Origin: Thioalkalivibrio sp.
GTDB taxonomy: Bacteria > Pseudomonadota > Gammaproteobacteria > Ectothiorhodospirales > Ectothiorhodospiraceae
Length of the DNA: 5,292 nucleotides
Reading direction: 5' to 3'
Assembly (NCBI GenBank): GCA_018224485.1
Contig: JAGTVE010000132.1
Span: 1 to 5,292 of the forward strand
Positions 1 through 5,187 of the stretch are shown here, piece by piece (position 1 is the first letter of the stretch; every line of letters begins with the position of its first letter). The position numbers and the translations under genes were made by a program. Below the pieces are notes generated by a model. It was given only the letters and a program-made list of their open reading frames with translations, had not been told where the DNA came from and searched no databases.

Positions 1-129
1 CCGCCAGTTCGCCTCCGGTTGCTCTCCACCCCGCCTCACGACGACGCAGTGACCTTCGACTACGGGGCCTTGGCTTACCCCGACACGGACTCCCACCGTG
101 CTGAGAATGCGCCTCCACGGGCGCACTAG
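1..129 (+). CDS. possible 3' end of an unidentified reading frame (partial)
   Basis: From base 1 the first frame stays open for 42 codons and closes with TAG at 127-129. The predicted tail contains VTFDYGALAYPDTDSHRAEN and ends in PPRAH. I do not recognise the family and see no domain motif. Two readings are possible: the C-terminus of a gene entering from the left, or a chance open frame in GC-rich DNA. The stop codon lies on the first bases of the REP-like repeat that follows, which would be usual for a gene 3' end. Nothing in the window tells what it would do. Confidence 0.25.
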   Translation, partial: PPVRLRLLSTPPHDDAVTFDYGALAYPDTDSHRAENAPPRAH

Positions 130-191
130 GAGCGGCTTCCAGCCGCGATCCCACCCCCAACCAACACCATCGCGCCCAGAGGCCGCTCCCA
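127..191. repeat. REP-like inverted pair
   Basis: Two 23-base arms face each other: 127-149 (TAGGAGCGGCTTCCAGCCGC then GAT) and 169-191. The reverse complement of the second arm matches the first at 18 of 23 positions, sharing GGAGCGGC and CGCGAT. The 19-base spacer (150-168) is A/C-rich. This arrangement resembles the intergenic REP doublets common in Pseudomonas and other gammaproteobacteria, which can fold into a cruciform or mRNA hairpin and may stabilise or end the upstream transcript. It has no T-run, so it is not a standard intrinsic terminator. The REP assignment is by pattern only; more genomic copies would be needed to prove it. Confidence 0.6.
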
Positions 192-281
192 CGCCAACCA
201 TTCGGTTTTTGCGAACGTTCCCCGTGAATGTCTGCGATTTTCCTTCGCGCTTACGGTCTCTATGCTGAACGCAAAGACCAC

Positions 282-287
282 GGAGAA
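282..287 (+). promoter_or_regulatory. ribosome binding site deciding the pirin start
   Basis: GGAGAA lies just before the ATG at 292, leaving six bases between its GGAG core and the start. The in-frame upstream ATG at 262 has only pyrimidine-rich sequence (ttacggtctct) before it and no Shine-Dalgarno-like bases. This favours translation from 292. Confidence 0.55.
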
Positions 288-291
288 CCCA

Positions 292-1137
292 ATGGCGACC
301 ACCACACCCGACGCGATACATACCGCCGAGCCCACCGAAGACGGGGACGGCGTCAAGATCCAGCGCATCCATGACTTCAACGGCCGACTGGACCCCTTCC
401 TGCTGCTCGACGAACTGAAGGCCAGCGCGCAGGAGGACTACATCGGCGGCTTCCCGCCGCACCCCCACCGTGGGTTCGAGACCCTCACCTACCTGATACA
501 CGGCGGCCTGTCCCACGAGGACTCGATGGGCAACCGCGGCGAGGTGCACGCCGGTGAGGCGCAGTGGATGAGCGCCGGGCGAGGAGTGATCCACTCCGAG
601 ATGCCGCTGCGGGATTCGGACGGCCTGCACGGCTTTCAGCTCTGGGTGAACCTCCCCGCCAGCCGCAAGATGGATGCGCCGCGCTACCGCGACGTGCACG
701 CCACCGAGATGGTGACATCGGACCGCGCTGGCGTGACCGTGAAGGCGATCGCCGGCTCCTGGACCGGCGATTTCGGCAATGTCGAGGGTCCGCTCCCGGG
801 AATCGGAGACGGTGCCGCGATGGCCGACGTCCGGATGGCCCCGGGTGCGCACCTCGCCATCAACATGAACGCCGGTGAACGCCTGCTCGCCTACGTCTAC
901 GCGGGGAGCCTCTCAGAGACACTGACCATGGGCCGGATGGGCGTCTGGTCGGACCAGAAGCGGGTCGAGATGACCGCACAGGAGGGCGTCTCGCTGCTGT
1001 TGTTCCGCGGCACGCCGCTGCGCGAACCCATCAGCCATCACGGCCCCTTCGTGATGAACACCGCGAAAGAGATCGAACAGGCCGTCGAGGACTACCGTGC
1101 AGGGCGCCTGGCCACACCGCCGGAGAGCGTCGTCTAA
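292..1137 (+). CDS. pirin family protein (bicupin)
   Basis: This predicted 281-residue cytoplasmic protein has the standard pirin layout. An N-terminal cupin carries the pirin hallmark PPHPHRGFET, followed by GLSHEDSMGNRGEV and WMSAGRGVIHSE; a second cupin/pirin-C domain fills residues of about 160-270. The four metal ligands of human pirin (two His in HPH, one His and one Glu in HSE) are present here as H57, H59, H101 and E103, at almost the same numbering. Family members include E. coli YhhW, a quercetin dioxygenase in vitro, and Serratia pirin, which binds pyruvate dehydrogenase E1. The substrate here cannot be told from sequence. ATG 292 is chosen over ATG 262 because it alone has a ribosome binding site; the longer form would add MLNAKTTENP. 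The gene stands alone, after a REP pair and convergent with usp. A GAACGTTC palindrome at 213-220 upstream could be an operator, but this is weak. Confidence 0.93.
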   Translation: MATTTPDAIHTAEPTEDGDGVKIQRIHDFNGRLDPFLLLDELKASAQEDYIGGFPPHPHRGFETLTYLIHGGLSHEDSMGNRGEVHAGEAQWMSAGRGVIHSEMPLRDSDGLHGFQLWVNLPASRKMDAPRYRDVHATEMVTSDRAGVTVKAIAGSWTGDFGNVEGPLPGIGDGAAMADVRMAPGAHLAINMNAGERLLAYVYAGSLSETLTMGRMGVWSDQKRVEMTAQEGVSLLLFRGTPLREPISHHGPFVMNTAKEIEQAVEDYRAGRLATPPESVV

Positions 1138-1147
1138 CCAGCCCACC

Positions 1148-1183
1148 CCCTCTACCCCGCGGGGGAGAGGGCCGGGGTGAGGG
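1148..1183. repeat. GC-rich intergenic repeat with hairpin
   Basis: Between the convergent pirin and usp stops, 1148-1171 forms a near-perfect hairpin. CCCTCT pairs with AGAGGG, then after one mismatch CCC pairs with GGG around a CGCG loop. Read on the minus strand, the segment 1183-1161 is CCCTCACCCCGGCCCTCTCC followed by CCC. This is the style of a dispersed intergenic repeat often seen in proteobacterial genomes. Its position between two gene ends fits a two-way transcription barrier, but neither strand has the T-run of an intrinsic terminator. Confidence 0.5.
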
Positions 1184-1259
1184 GGCGGGGCAGCCCCAGC
1201 GCGATCCGTCAGCAAGCCACCTTGTCAGCGATCCAGCCCCTCGTTGCCACCCCACCCCA

Positions 1260-1685
1260 CTAGCTGCCCGGCACCACCACCACCGCACACGGCGCATGAT
1301 GCAGCACCTGCTGGCTCACCGAGCCCAGCAGCAGCCCCTGAAAGCCGCCATGGCCGCGCGATCCCACCACGAGCAGATCCGCGTCCACCGCCGCATCCAG
1401 CAGGGTCTTCGCAGACCCGTGCCCCTCGGGCACAAGCACCTCCTGCCGAATGCCCTCGCCATCAACCACATCCTGCACGATCTGCGCCAGGCGAGCCGCC
1501 GCCTCCTTGCGCAGCTCCTCGACCGGAGGCGTCATCAGCGACGCCCATTCCGGCTCCACGTAACGACGGTCGAGAACATAGCAGGCGCGCACCTCGGACC
1601 CCCGCAGCTTGCCTTCTGCGACTGCCCACTCGAGCGCCTTGCGCGAGCCCTCCGATCCGTCCACACCCACGACAATGCCACCCAT
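1260..1685 (-). CDS. universal stress protein, UspA family
   Basis: A complete single-domain Usp of 141 residues, the usual size. It opens with MGGIVVGVDGSEGSRKALEW, the first beta strand and nucleotide-contacting GVDGS loop. It ends with VVGSRGHGGFQGLLLGSVSQ, which contains the ATP-binding signature G-x2-G-x9-G-S (G108, G111, G121, S122), then APCAVVVVP. It therefore belongs to the ATP-binding (MJ0577-like) branch, not the non-binding UspA type. Such proteins act in the cytoplasm in survival of stress, starvation or anoxia; the specific role is unknown. The start is supported by AGGAGA (1696-1691) five bases upstream. The leader holds a 5-bp TACGG/CCGTA hairpin (1709-1724). It lies 241 bases after the nrfD-like stop on the same strand, so it could be read through from the redox operon or have its own promoter. 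No clear promoter was found. Confidence 0.93.
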   Translation of the reverse strand: MGGIVVGVDGSEGSRKALEWAVAEGKLRGSEVRACYVLDRRYVEPEWASLMTPPVEELRKEAAARLAQIVQDVVDGEGIRQEVLVPEGHGSAKTLLDAAVDADLLVVGSRGHGGFQGLLLGSVSQQVLHHAPCAVVVVPGS

Positions 1686-1926
1686 GGCTCTCTCCTCTAC
1701 CAGGCCCCTACGGGCGGGACCGTATGTGCTCTTCTTGAGGGTAGCTCACTTCCCGAACTCCGTACGAAACGAAACCAACGTCGCGACTCAGACCGTCGCC
1801 GAATCAAATGGGCCACACACAGACGAGGCAACCGGAAGCGCCAGTCATGCAACGTTTCGAGGCACATGCCAGGGCGCTGTAGGGGGGTGCGATAGATCGG
1901 AAGCGCCGCCGGCGAAGCCGCCAGGA
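1686..1926. other. intergenic region between the redox operon and usp
   Basis: No credible gene is seen here. The segment holds the usp ribosome binding site, a short leader hairpin, the inverted repeat at 1838-1877, and near the operon end a small CGGC-TTC-GCCG stem (minus strand, around 1909-1919). A lone TTGAT half-site (minus strand, around 1808-1803) recalls an FNR/ANR box, but the partner half ATCAA is missing. No convincing -35/-10 pair was found for usp. Confidence 0.4.
1838..1877. repeat. imperfect inverted repeat between the nrfD-like gene and usp
   Basis: GCGCCAGTCATG (1838-1849) faces CATGCCAGGGCGC (1865-1877) across a 15-base loop containing AACGTT. Paired as RNA, this gives a GC-rich stem with a few mismatches. 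On the minus strand it follows the nrfD-like stop by about 50 bases and could slow or end transcription or protect the mRNA end. There is no U-tract after it, so calling it a terminator is not justified. It could equally be a binding site upstream of usp. Confidence 0.25.
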
Positions 1927-3129
1927 TCAGCCGTGGCGCAGCCGCCCGGACTCGAACTCCACCGCGGCCCGCGCCAACAGGGTGAATACCAGGGCTCCGA
2001 TCGCCAAGCAGGCGATGGTGATCATTACCTCCGGAAAGGTCGGTGAGTACTCGAACACCTCCCCGATCGGGGTGGGGATAAAACCCGGAATGACGAAGCC
2101 CAGGCCCTTCTCGATCCATACGCCCGTGCCACACAGGATGGCCGCCGTCACCAGCACCCGGTTGTCCTGCCGTAGCTTGGCGAACGACAGCATCGTGACG
2201 GCGATGATATTCAACACCAGAGCGGTCCATATCCAGGGTACCAGTGCATCGGCACCATGCAGCCCGAGATACAGGTAACGTATCGACGCCGCATGGGCGG
2301 TCTCATTGTAGAAGTCGGTGAACAGTTCAGCGGCGACGAAGAACAGGTTCACGTAGAGCGAGAACATCAGGATCACCGCCAGCATGTCGATCACCGCCTG
2401 CTTGACCGGATAGGACCAGAAGCGCCGGATCAGCAGCAGTGCCACGATAATGATCGCCGGCCCCGAAACGAAGGCCGATGCGATGAAACGCGGCGCCAGC
2501 AAGGCCGTATGCCAAAACGGCCGGCCCGGGTTTCCCGAAAACAGGAAGGCGGTCACCGTGTGGATGGAGATTGCCATGAACATCGCGACCACCACCAACG
2601 GGAAGAAGGCGCGCAGGTTCGGCTGCCGGCTGCGGTAATGCTGGAAAAGAATATAAAAGGAGATCACCAGATTGAGCATCAGGTAGCCGGACAACACCAC
2701 GATGTCCCAGGCCAGCAGCGACTCGGGGAGGTTGAACTTGCCGATGAATGGGATGATGTGCCAGAAGCGGTCGGGTCGCGCCAGGTCCACCGTGACCAAC
2801 AGGATCGCGGTGATTACCGCCGCGACCGCCATCGCCCCGCCGAGCGGAACCACCGTCCTCACATCGTCACGATGGAAGGTGTAGGCGGGAATAACCAGGA
2901 GCACGGAGGCCGCCGCGATACCCACCACGTAGGTGAAATTGGCGATATAAAGACCCCAGGAGACCTGATCGCTCATACCCGTGATGATCAGGCCGTCACG
3001 CAGCTGCAAGATGTAATACCAGCCGCCGATACCGGTCAGGACGAGCAGCACCCCGAGCCATAGCCAGTACAAGGATCCGCCACGGAGCATCGCCTTGAAA
3101 CCGTCACGGAGGAACGAAAGCAGAATCAT
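1927..3129 (-). CDS. NrfD/DsrP-like polytopic quinone-interacting membrane subunit
   Basis: A 400-residue integral membrane protein. I count ten hydrophobic segments, at about residues 20-41, 59-82, 92-115, 138-162, 174-197, 209-234, 245-270, 293-315, 325-350 and 367-390. This matches the ten-helix branch of the NrfD family (DsrP, HmcC, QrcD, ActC) more than the eight-helix PsrC. The loop after helix 3 reads DLARPDRFWHIIPF, close to the D-L-x-R-P-D-R-x-W-H signature of that branch. Family members exchange electrons between quinones and a periplasmic Fe-S partner. Here that partner is encoded nine bases upstream. The weak ribosome site AGGGG (3140-3136) overlaps the stop of the preceding gene, indicating translational coupling. 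The sequence does not show the direction (quinol oxidation or quinone reduction) or whether it pumps protons. Confidence 0.9.
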   Translation of the reverse strand: MILLSFLRDGFKAMLRGGSLYWLWLGVLLVLTGIGGWYYILQLRDGLIITGMSDQVSWGLYIANFTYVVGIAAASVLLVIPAYTFHRDDVRTVVPLGGAMAVAAVITAILLVTVDLARPDRFWHIIPFIGKFNLPESLLAWDIVVLSGYLMLNLVISFYILFQHYRSRQPNLRAFFPLVVVAMFMAISIHTVTAFLFSGNPGRPFWHTALLAPRFIASAFVSGPAIIIVALLLIRRFWSYPVKQAVIDMLAVILMFSLYVNLFFVAAELFTDFYNETAHAASIRYLYLGLHGADALVPWIWTALVLNIIAVTMLSFAKLRQDNRVLVTAAILCGTGVWIEKGLGFVIPGFIPTPIGEVFEYSPTFPEVMITIACLAIGALVFTLLARAAVEFESGRLRHG

Positions 3130-3138
3130 GGCAGACCC

Positions 3139-4083
3139 CTAGTCCGTGTAATACCAGAACTTGGGCTCCGTGCCCAAATCTTCCTTGAGACGGAGCACTG
3201 TCTTGTTGGCCAGGATCCAACGGATCTCGCTGTCGGGATCGAGCAGGTTGCCGAATACCCTGGCACCAGTCGGACAGGCCTCCAGGCAGGCGGGCTGCAG
3301 ACCTTTGCGGGTCCGCTGGATACAGAAATGGCACTTCTCCACCACGCCCTTCACGCGCGGGCGGTTGCCGAGGTAATGGGTGTCGGAATTCAGCTCGTCA
3401 GCCGGGATCTCGGGCTCCCGCCAGTTGAAGTGCCGCGCCGAGTAAGGACAGGCGCTCATGCAGTACCGACAGCCGATGCACCAGTCGTAATCCATCACCA
3501 CGATGCCGTCCGGTTCCATCCAGGTGGCGTCCACCGGGCAGGCCTTCACGCAAGGCGGATCGTCACACTGCATGCACTGCACGGGCAGGTACTCCTTGCC
3601 TTCCTGCGGCACGGCCATGTGATCGTAGTAGTGATTGGCGTGATCCAGATTGCGGTCGCCCTTGTCCAGCTCCAGCACCCGGATGTATTCCATCTGGCCG
3701 CCGCGCCCAAGGTTGTTCTCCTGCACACAGGCCGAAACGCAGTCGCGGTAGCCCTTGCACTTGGAGATGTTCAGCGCATAGCCGAACACCACCCCCTCGA
3801 TGGGCGGCGCGTTTCCAACCTGAATGTCGCGCCCGAACTTGCGTTTGGCCTTACGCTCGATGCGCGACACTGCCGCGGCGATTTCCTCCGGCGACATCCG
3901 CTGATAGTGGTCCTGAAAGAACTCGCCCAGCGCGTCGCCCAGGCTCATTCCGCCCCACGCCGGTTTCAGAGCCGTTACGCCGGCGGCAGTCGCAGATACG
4001 GTACCGACCCCTTTCATGAAGCGGCGGCGCGAATGATCGACCTGGGCTTGGTCCGCCGCGTCCTTTTTAGTGCTCGGTGACAT
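3139..4083 (-). CDS. Tat-exported periplasmic ferredoxin with four Cys motifs (DsrO/HmcB/NrfC-like)
   Basis: A 314-residue electron-transfer protein. Residues 18-24, SRRRFMK, are a textbook twin-arginine motif, followed by an Ala-rich hydrophobic stretch, so it should be exported folded. Four cluster motifs follow. I is C109-x5-C115-x3-C119 (KCKGYRDCVSACVQENN), II is C170-x2-C173-x4-C178-x3-C182-P, III is C202-x2-C205-x2-C208-x3-C212-P, and IV is C251-x2-C254-x11-C266-x3-C270-P. Motif I has Tyr112 (TAC) where the second Cys of CxxCxxCxxxC is expected, leaving 15 of 16 ligands. An insert of about 100 residues between the Tat segment and motif II makes it longer than NrfC. ATG 4083 is chosen because AGGAG lies four bases upstream and it places the Tat motif near the N-terminus; a longer open frame upstream lacks both. 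It overlaps the cytochrome end by 17 bases. It likely links the cytochrome to the NrfD-like subunit. Confidence 0.92.
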   Translation of the reverse strand: MSPSTKKDAADQAQVDHSRRRFMKGVGTVSATAAGVTALKPAWGGMSLGDALGEFFQDHYQRMSPEEIAAAVSRIERKAKRKFGRDIQVGNAPPIEGVVFGYALNISKCKGYRDCVSACVQENNLGRGGQMEYIRVLELDKGDRNLDHANHYYDHMAVPQEGKEYLPVQCMQCDDPPCVKACPVDATWMEPDGIVVMDYDWCIGCRYCMSACPYSARHFNWREPEIPADELNSDTHYLGNRPRVKGVVEKCHFCIQRTRKGLQPACLEACPTGARVFGNLLDPDSEIRWILANKTVLRLKEDLGTEPKFWYYTD

Positions 4084-4663
4084 CACTCTCCTCGCTCTCT
4101 GCCTGTTGCTTGCGTTGCCACAGCCGCCGGGGCGGCGCAGGGCCATGCACTTGACGCTCCAGGCCAGCGCGCACCCCAGGCAGAGCGACGGGGCGGCGCT
4201 GCAGCACATTCAAGTTGAGATGCGGATCATGGCAGGCGGTGCAGTTGAGTATTTCGCGCTCGCCCTGCCAGCTGCCGACGCGCTTGCCATGGGCACCGTA
4301 CAGCCAGTCCTGATAGGTCGCGCTATGGCAGTCGCGGCAGACGCGATGACTGTCGTCAAAGTCCACCGCCAGGCCTGACAGCGCACGCAGCTGTTGGTGA
4401 TTCTCCGGTGCGTGACATGCGGTGCACCACATGTCGGCCTTGCCATGGCGCACCTCTGCCACGTGGGGGCTGTCCACTAGCTGCCGAGGTTCCGGATTCG
4501 GATCCATGTACTGATGGCAGTCCTTGCAGGGAACATGCTCCAGCTCCGTGGTACGCGGCGCCACGGTGAAATCCTTCTGCCCCGGCGCCTCCGACTCGGC
4601 CGCCAGGAGCGGTGGCAGCACCAGCAGCAAGCACGACAGGACACTACGCCATCTTCGGTTCAC
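4067..4663 (-). CDS. periplasmic tetraheme c-type cytochrome
   Basis: From GTG 4663 this is a 198-residue protein. Residues 1-22 form a Sec signal peptide: basic NRRWR, a hydrophobic core SVLSCLLLVLPPLLA, and probable cleavage near AAES. Four CxxCH heme sites follow at C46KDCH50, C80TACH84, C109RDCH113 and C141TACH145. Other His residues (43, 67, 73, 89, 106, 125, 148) could supply distal ligands. Cysteines in the mature part are all in heme motifs. The heme number differs from the triheme DsrJ and pentaheme NrfB that accompany related modules. The C-terminal 50 residues are basic and heme-free. AGGAGG five bases upstream supports GTG 4663. An in-frame ATG at 4768 would add 35 residues before the signal peptide, which is unlikely, and its AGGAGG is only one base away. 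It is the first gene of the operon and would pass electrons to or from the Fe-S subunit in the periplasm. Confidence 0.88.
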   Translation of the reverse strand: MNRRWRSVLSCLLLVLPPLLAAESEAPGQKDFTVAPRTTELEHVPCKDCHQYMDPNPEPRQLVDSPHVAEVRHGKADMWCTACHAPENHQQLRALSGLAVDFDDSHRVCRDCHSATYQDWLYGAHGKRVGSWQGEREILNCTACHDPHLNLNVLQRRPVALPGVRAGLERQVHGPAPPRRLWQRKQQAESEESDVTEH

Positions 4664-4668
4664 CCGCT

Positions 4669-4674
4669 CCTCCT
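4669..4674 (-). promoter_or_regulatory. ribosome binding site for the cytochrome GTG start
   Basis: On the minus strand AGGAGG sits five bases before GTG 4663-4661. Site strength, spacing and the signal peptide that begins there all support this start over the in-frame ATG at 4768. Confidence 0.6.
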
Positions 4675-4764
4675 CTGAATCTCCCTGCCGACGGCGCGGG
4701 CGGCCTCGCCATGCCGGTTTGCCGCCGTAGTCGCCGTCGAACGGCTTGGACTCGGTAACGGTTG

Positions 4765-4818
4765 TCATTCCTCCTGGACCCGCTGGTGCAGCTGCGCCCG
4801 GAAGTTGTGCGCGCCCAT
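4765..4818 (-). other. 17-codon leader frame overlapping an in-frame ATG (candidate)
   Basis: On the minus strand ATG 4818 opens MGAHNFRAQLHQRVQEE and stops at TGA (4767-4765). That stop forms an ATGA overlap with ATG 4768, which is in frame with the cytochrome. It lies inside the leader expected from the -10 at 4853-4848. No good ribosome site precedes ATG 4818, and the frame may be chance. It is listed because ATGA overlaps are common in real coupled genes and because it bears on the cytochrome start. Confidence 0.15.
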
Positions 4819-4847
4819 GAAGAACTCGCTTATCATCGACAACTAAT

Positions 4848-4853
4848 ATTATA
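4848..4853 (-). promoter_or_regulatory. candidate -10 element for the cytochrome operon
   Basis: The minus strand reads TATAAT within GGTCTATAATATTAG, an exact consensus -10 in an otherwise GC-rich region, about 185 bases before the cytochrome GTG. At 17-base spacing the -35 position (4876-4871) reads ATGTCG, which keeps only three of six TTGACA bases. A promoter relying on an activator is therefore plausible. No clear activator box (FNR, NarL, Fur) was recognised next to it. Confidence 0.4.
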
Positions 4854-4911
4854 GACCCTGGTGGGGCAGGCGACATTCTCTCCCCGCGGCCATCGGGTCC
4901 GCGGATGTGGC

Positions 4912-5109
4912 CTACCGACCGCTTCGGCCCCGCCTTCCCGGCGCCCCCCCGCCCGCGGGTTCTTTGCTGTTGGGTGCAAACACCCGGTGCAAGCGAATCA
5001 GATTCACGATGGACTTGGGCACCACGACCGCCAACCGCGCGATAAAGTCGAGGGGTTCGGGGATGACGTGGGTCGTGTCGTCGCGCTATCGCGTCTTGCC
5101 GACGTCCAT
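4912..5109 (-). pseudogene. IS91/IS801-like transposase remnant
   Basis: Translating the minus strand from about 5097 gives KTR*RDDTTHVIPEPLDFIA, continuing RLAVVVPKSIVNLIRLHRVF and then APNSK (to 4963). I recognise this as the late-middle part of IS91-type putative transposases (Y2_Tnp, PF04986), whose members typically read like KTPYRDGTTHVIFEPLDFIA followed by RLAALVPKPRVNLTRFHGVF and APNSK. The Tyr codon before RDG is here a TAG stop (5088-5086), and several conserved residues are changed. After APNSK the similarity fades and the frame ends at TAG 4914-4912. The upstream HUH catalytic part and the Cys-rich CxxCGG tail are absent. It is therefore a fragment broken at both ends, with no activity. 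The family match is from memory, not a search. Confidence 0.75.
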
Positions 5110-5125
5110 CAAGCAAAAAAACCAC

Positions 5126-5131
5126 TATAAT
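5126..5131 (+). promoter_or_regulatory. candidate -10 element for the lipoprotein gene
   Basis: TATAAT occurs within CACTATAATTTTAATAG, an AT-rich island right after an A7 tract (5114-5120). The start codon at 5188 is 57 bases downstream. At 16 to 18 bases upstream there is no TTGACA-like -35; the nearest TTGCCG (5096-5101) is 24 bases away, which is too far. It is therefore at best a weak or activator-dependent promoter. Confidence 0.3.
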
Positions 5132-5187
5132 TTTAATAGAACGAGTAGACGAGCCAGGAGGCCATATCAAGGTGTGGATCGACCGCG

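Larger units (their letters stand above)
4664..5187. other. divergent intergenic region, about 520 bases
   Basis: This stretch separates the minus-strand cytochrome operon from the plus-strand lipoprotein gene. It contains a presumed 5' leader (4664-4841) with a short open frame, a TATAAT-type element facing each gene, and a decayed transposase fragment (4912-5109). Two short AT-rich islands (4840-4855 and 5112-5140) stand out sharply against the GC-rich surroundings. No tRNA or intact gene is seen. Long frames that cross it on the minus strand lack a family match except for the transposase fragment. Confidence 0.6.

Noticed and set aside
1797..1815. FNR/ANR box upstream of usp
   Set aside because: Only the TTGAT half is present on the minus strand; the expected ATCAA partner reads CGACG.
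1244..1895. Plus-strand frames of 164, 199 and 145 codons across usp and the following gap
   Set aside because: They are Pro/Arg/His-rich shadows of the minus-strand usp gene and GC-rich intergenic DNA, without domain signatures.
2257..3063. 268-codon plus-strand open frame rich in His, Arg, Asp and Gln
   Set aside because: It is antisense to the nrfD-like gene; its strange composition is what the complement of a hydrophobic membrane gene yields. It has no motif or ribosome site.
3328..4080. 250-codon plus-strand open frame
   Set aside because: It is antisense to the ferredoxin gene, whose Cys motifs and Tat signal are unambiguous; the frame has low-complexity Val/His/Ala content.
4084..4209. 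42-codon N-terminal extension of the ferredoxin frame
   Set aside because: It overlaps the heme-containing cytochrome gene, lacks a ribosome site, and would bury the Tat motif; ATG 4083 has both correct context and spacing.
4624..4639. Lipobox (VLSC) in the cytochrome signal peptide
   Set aside because: The Cys is at residue 11, before the main hydrophobic core, so it is too early for signal peptidase II; a Sec site near residue 21 fits better.
4664..5170. Upstream extension of the cytochrome frame to an ATG at 5170
   Set aside because: The extension crosses the -10 element and the transposase relic, has no ribosome site, and would put the signal peptide about 170 residues into the protein.
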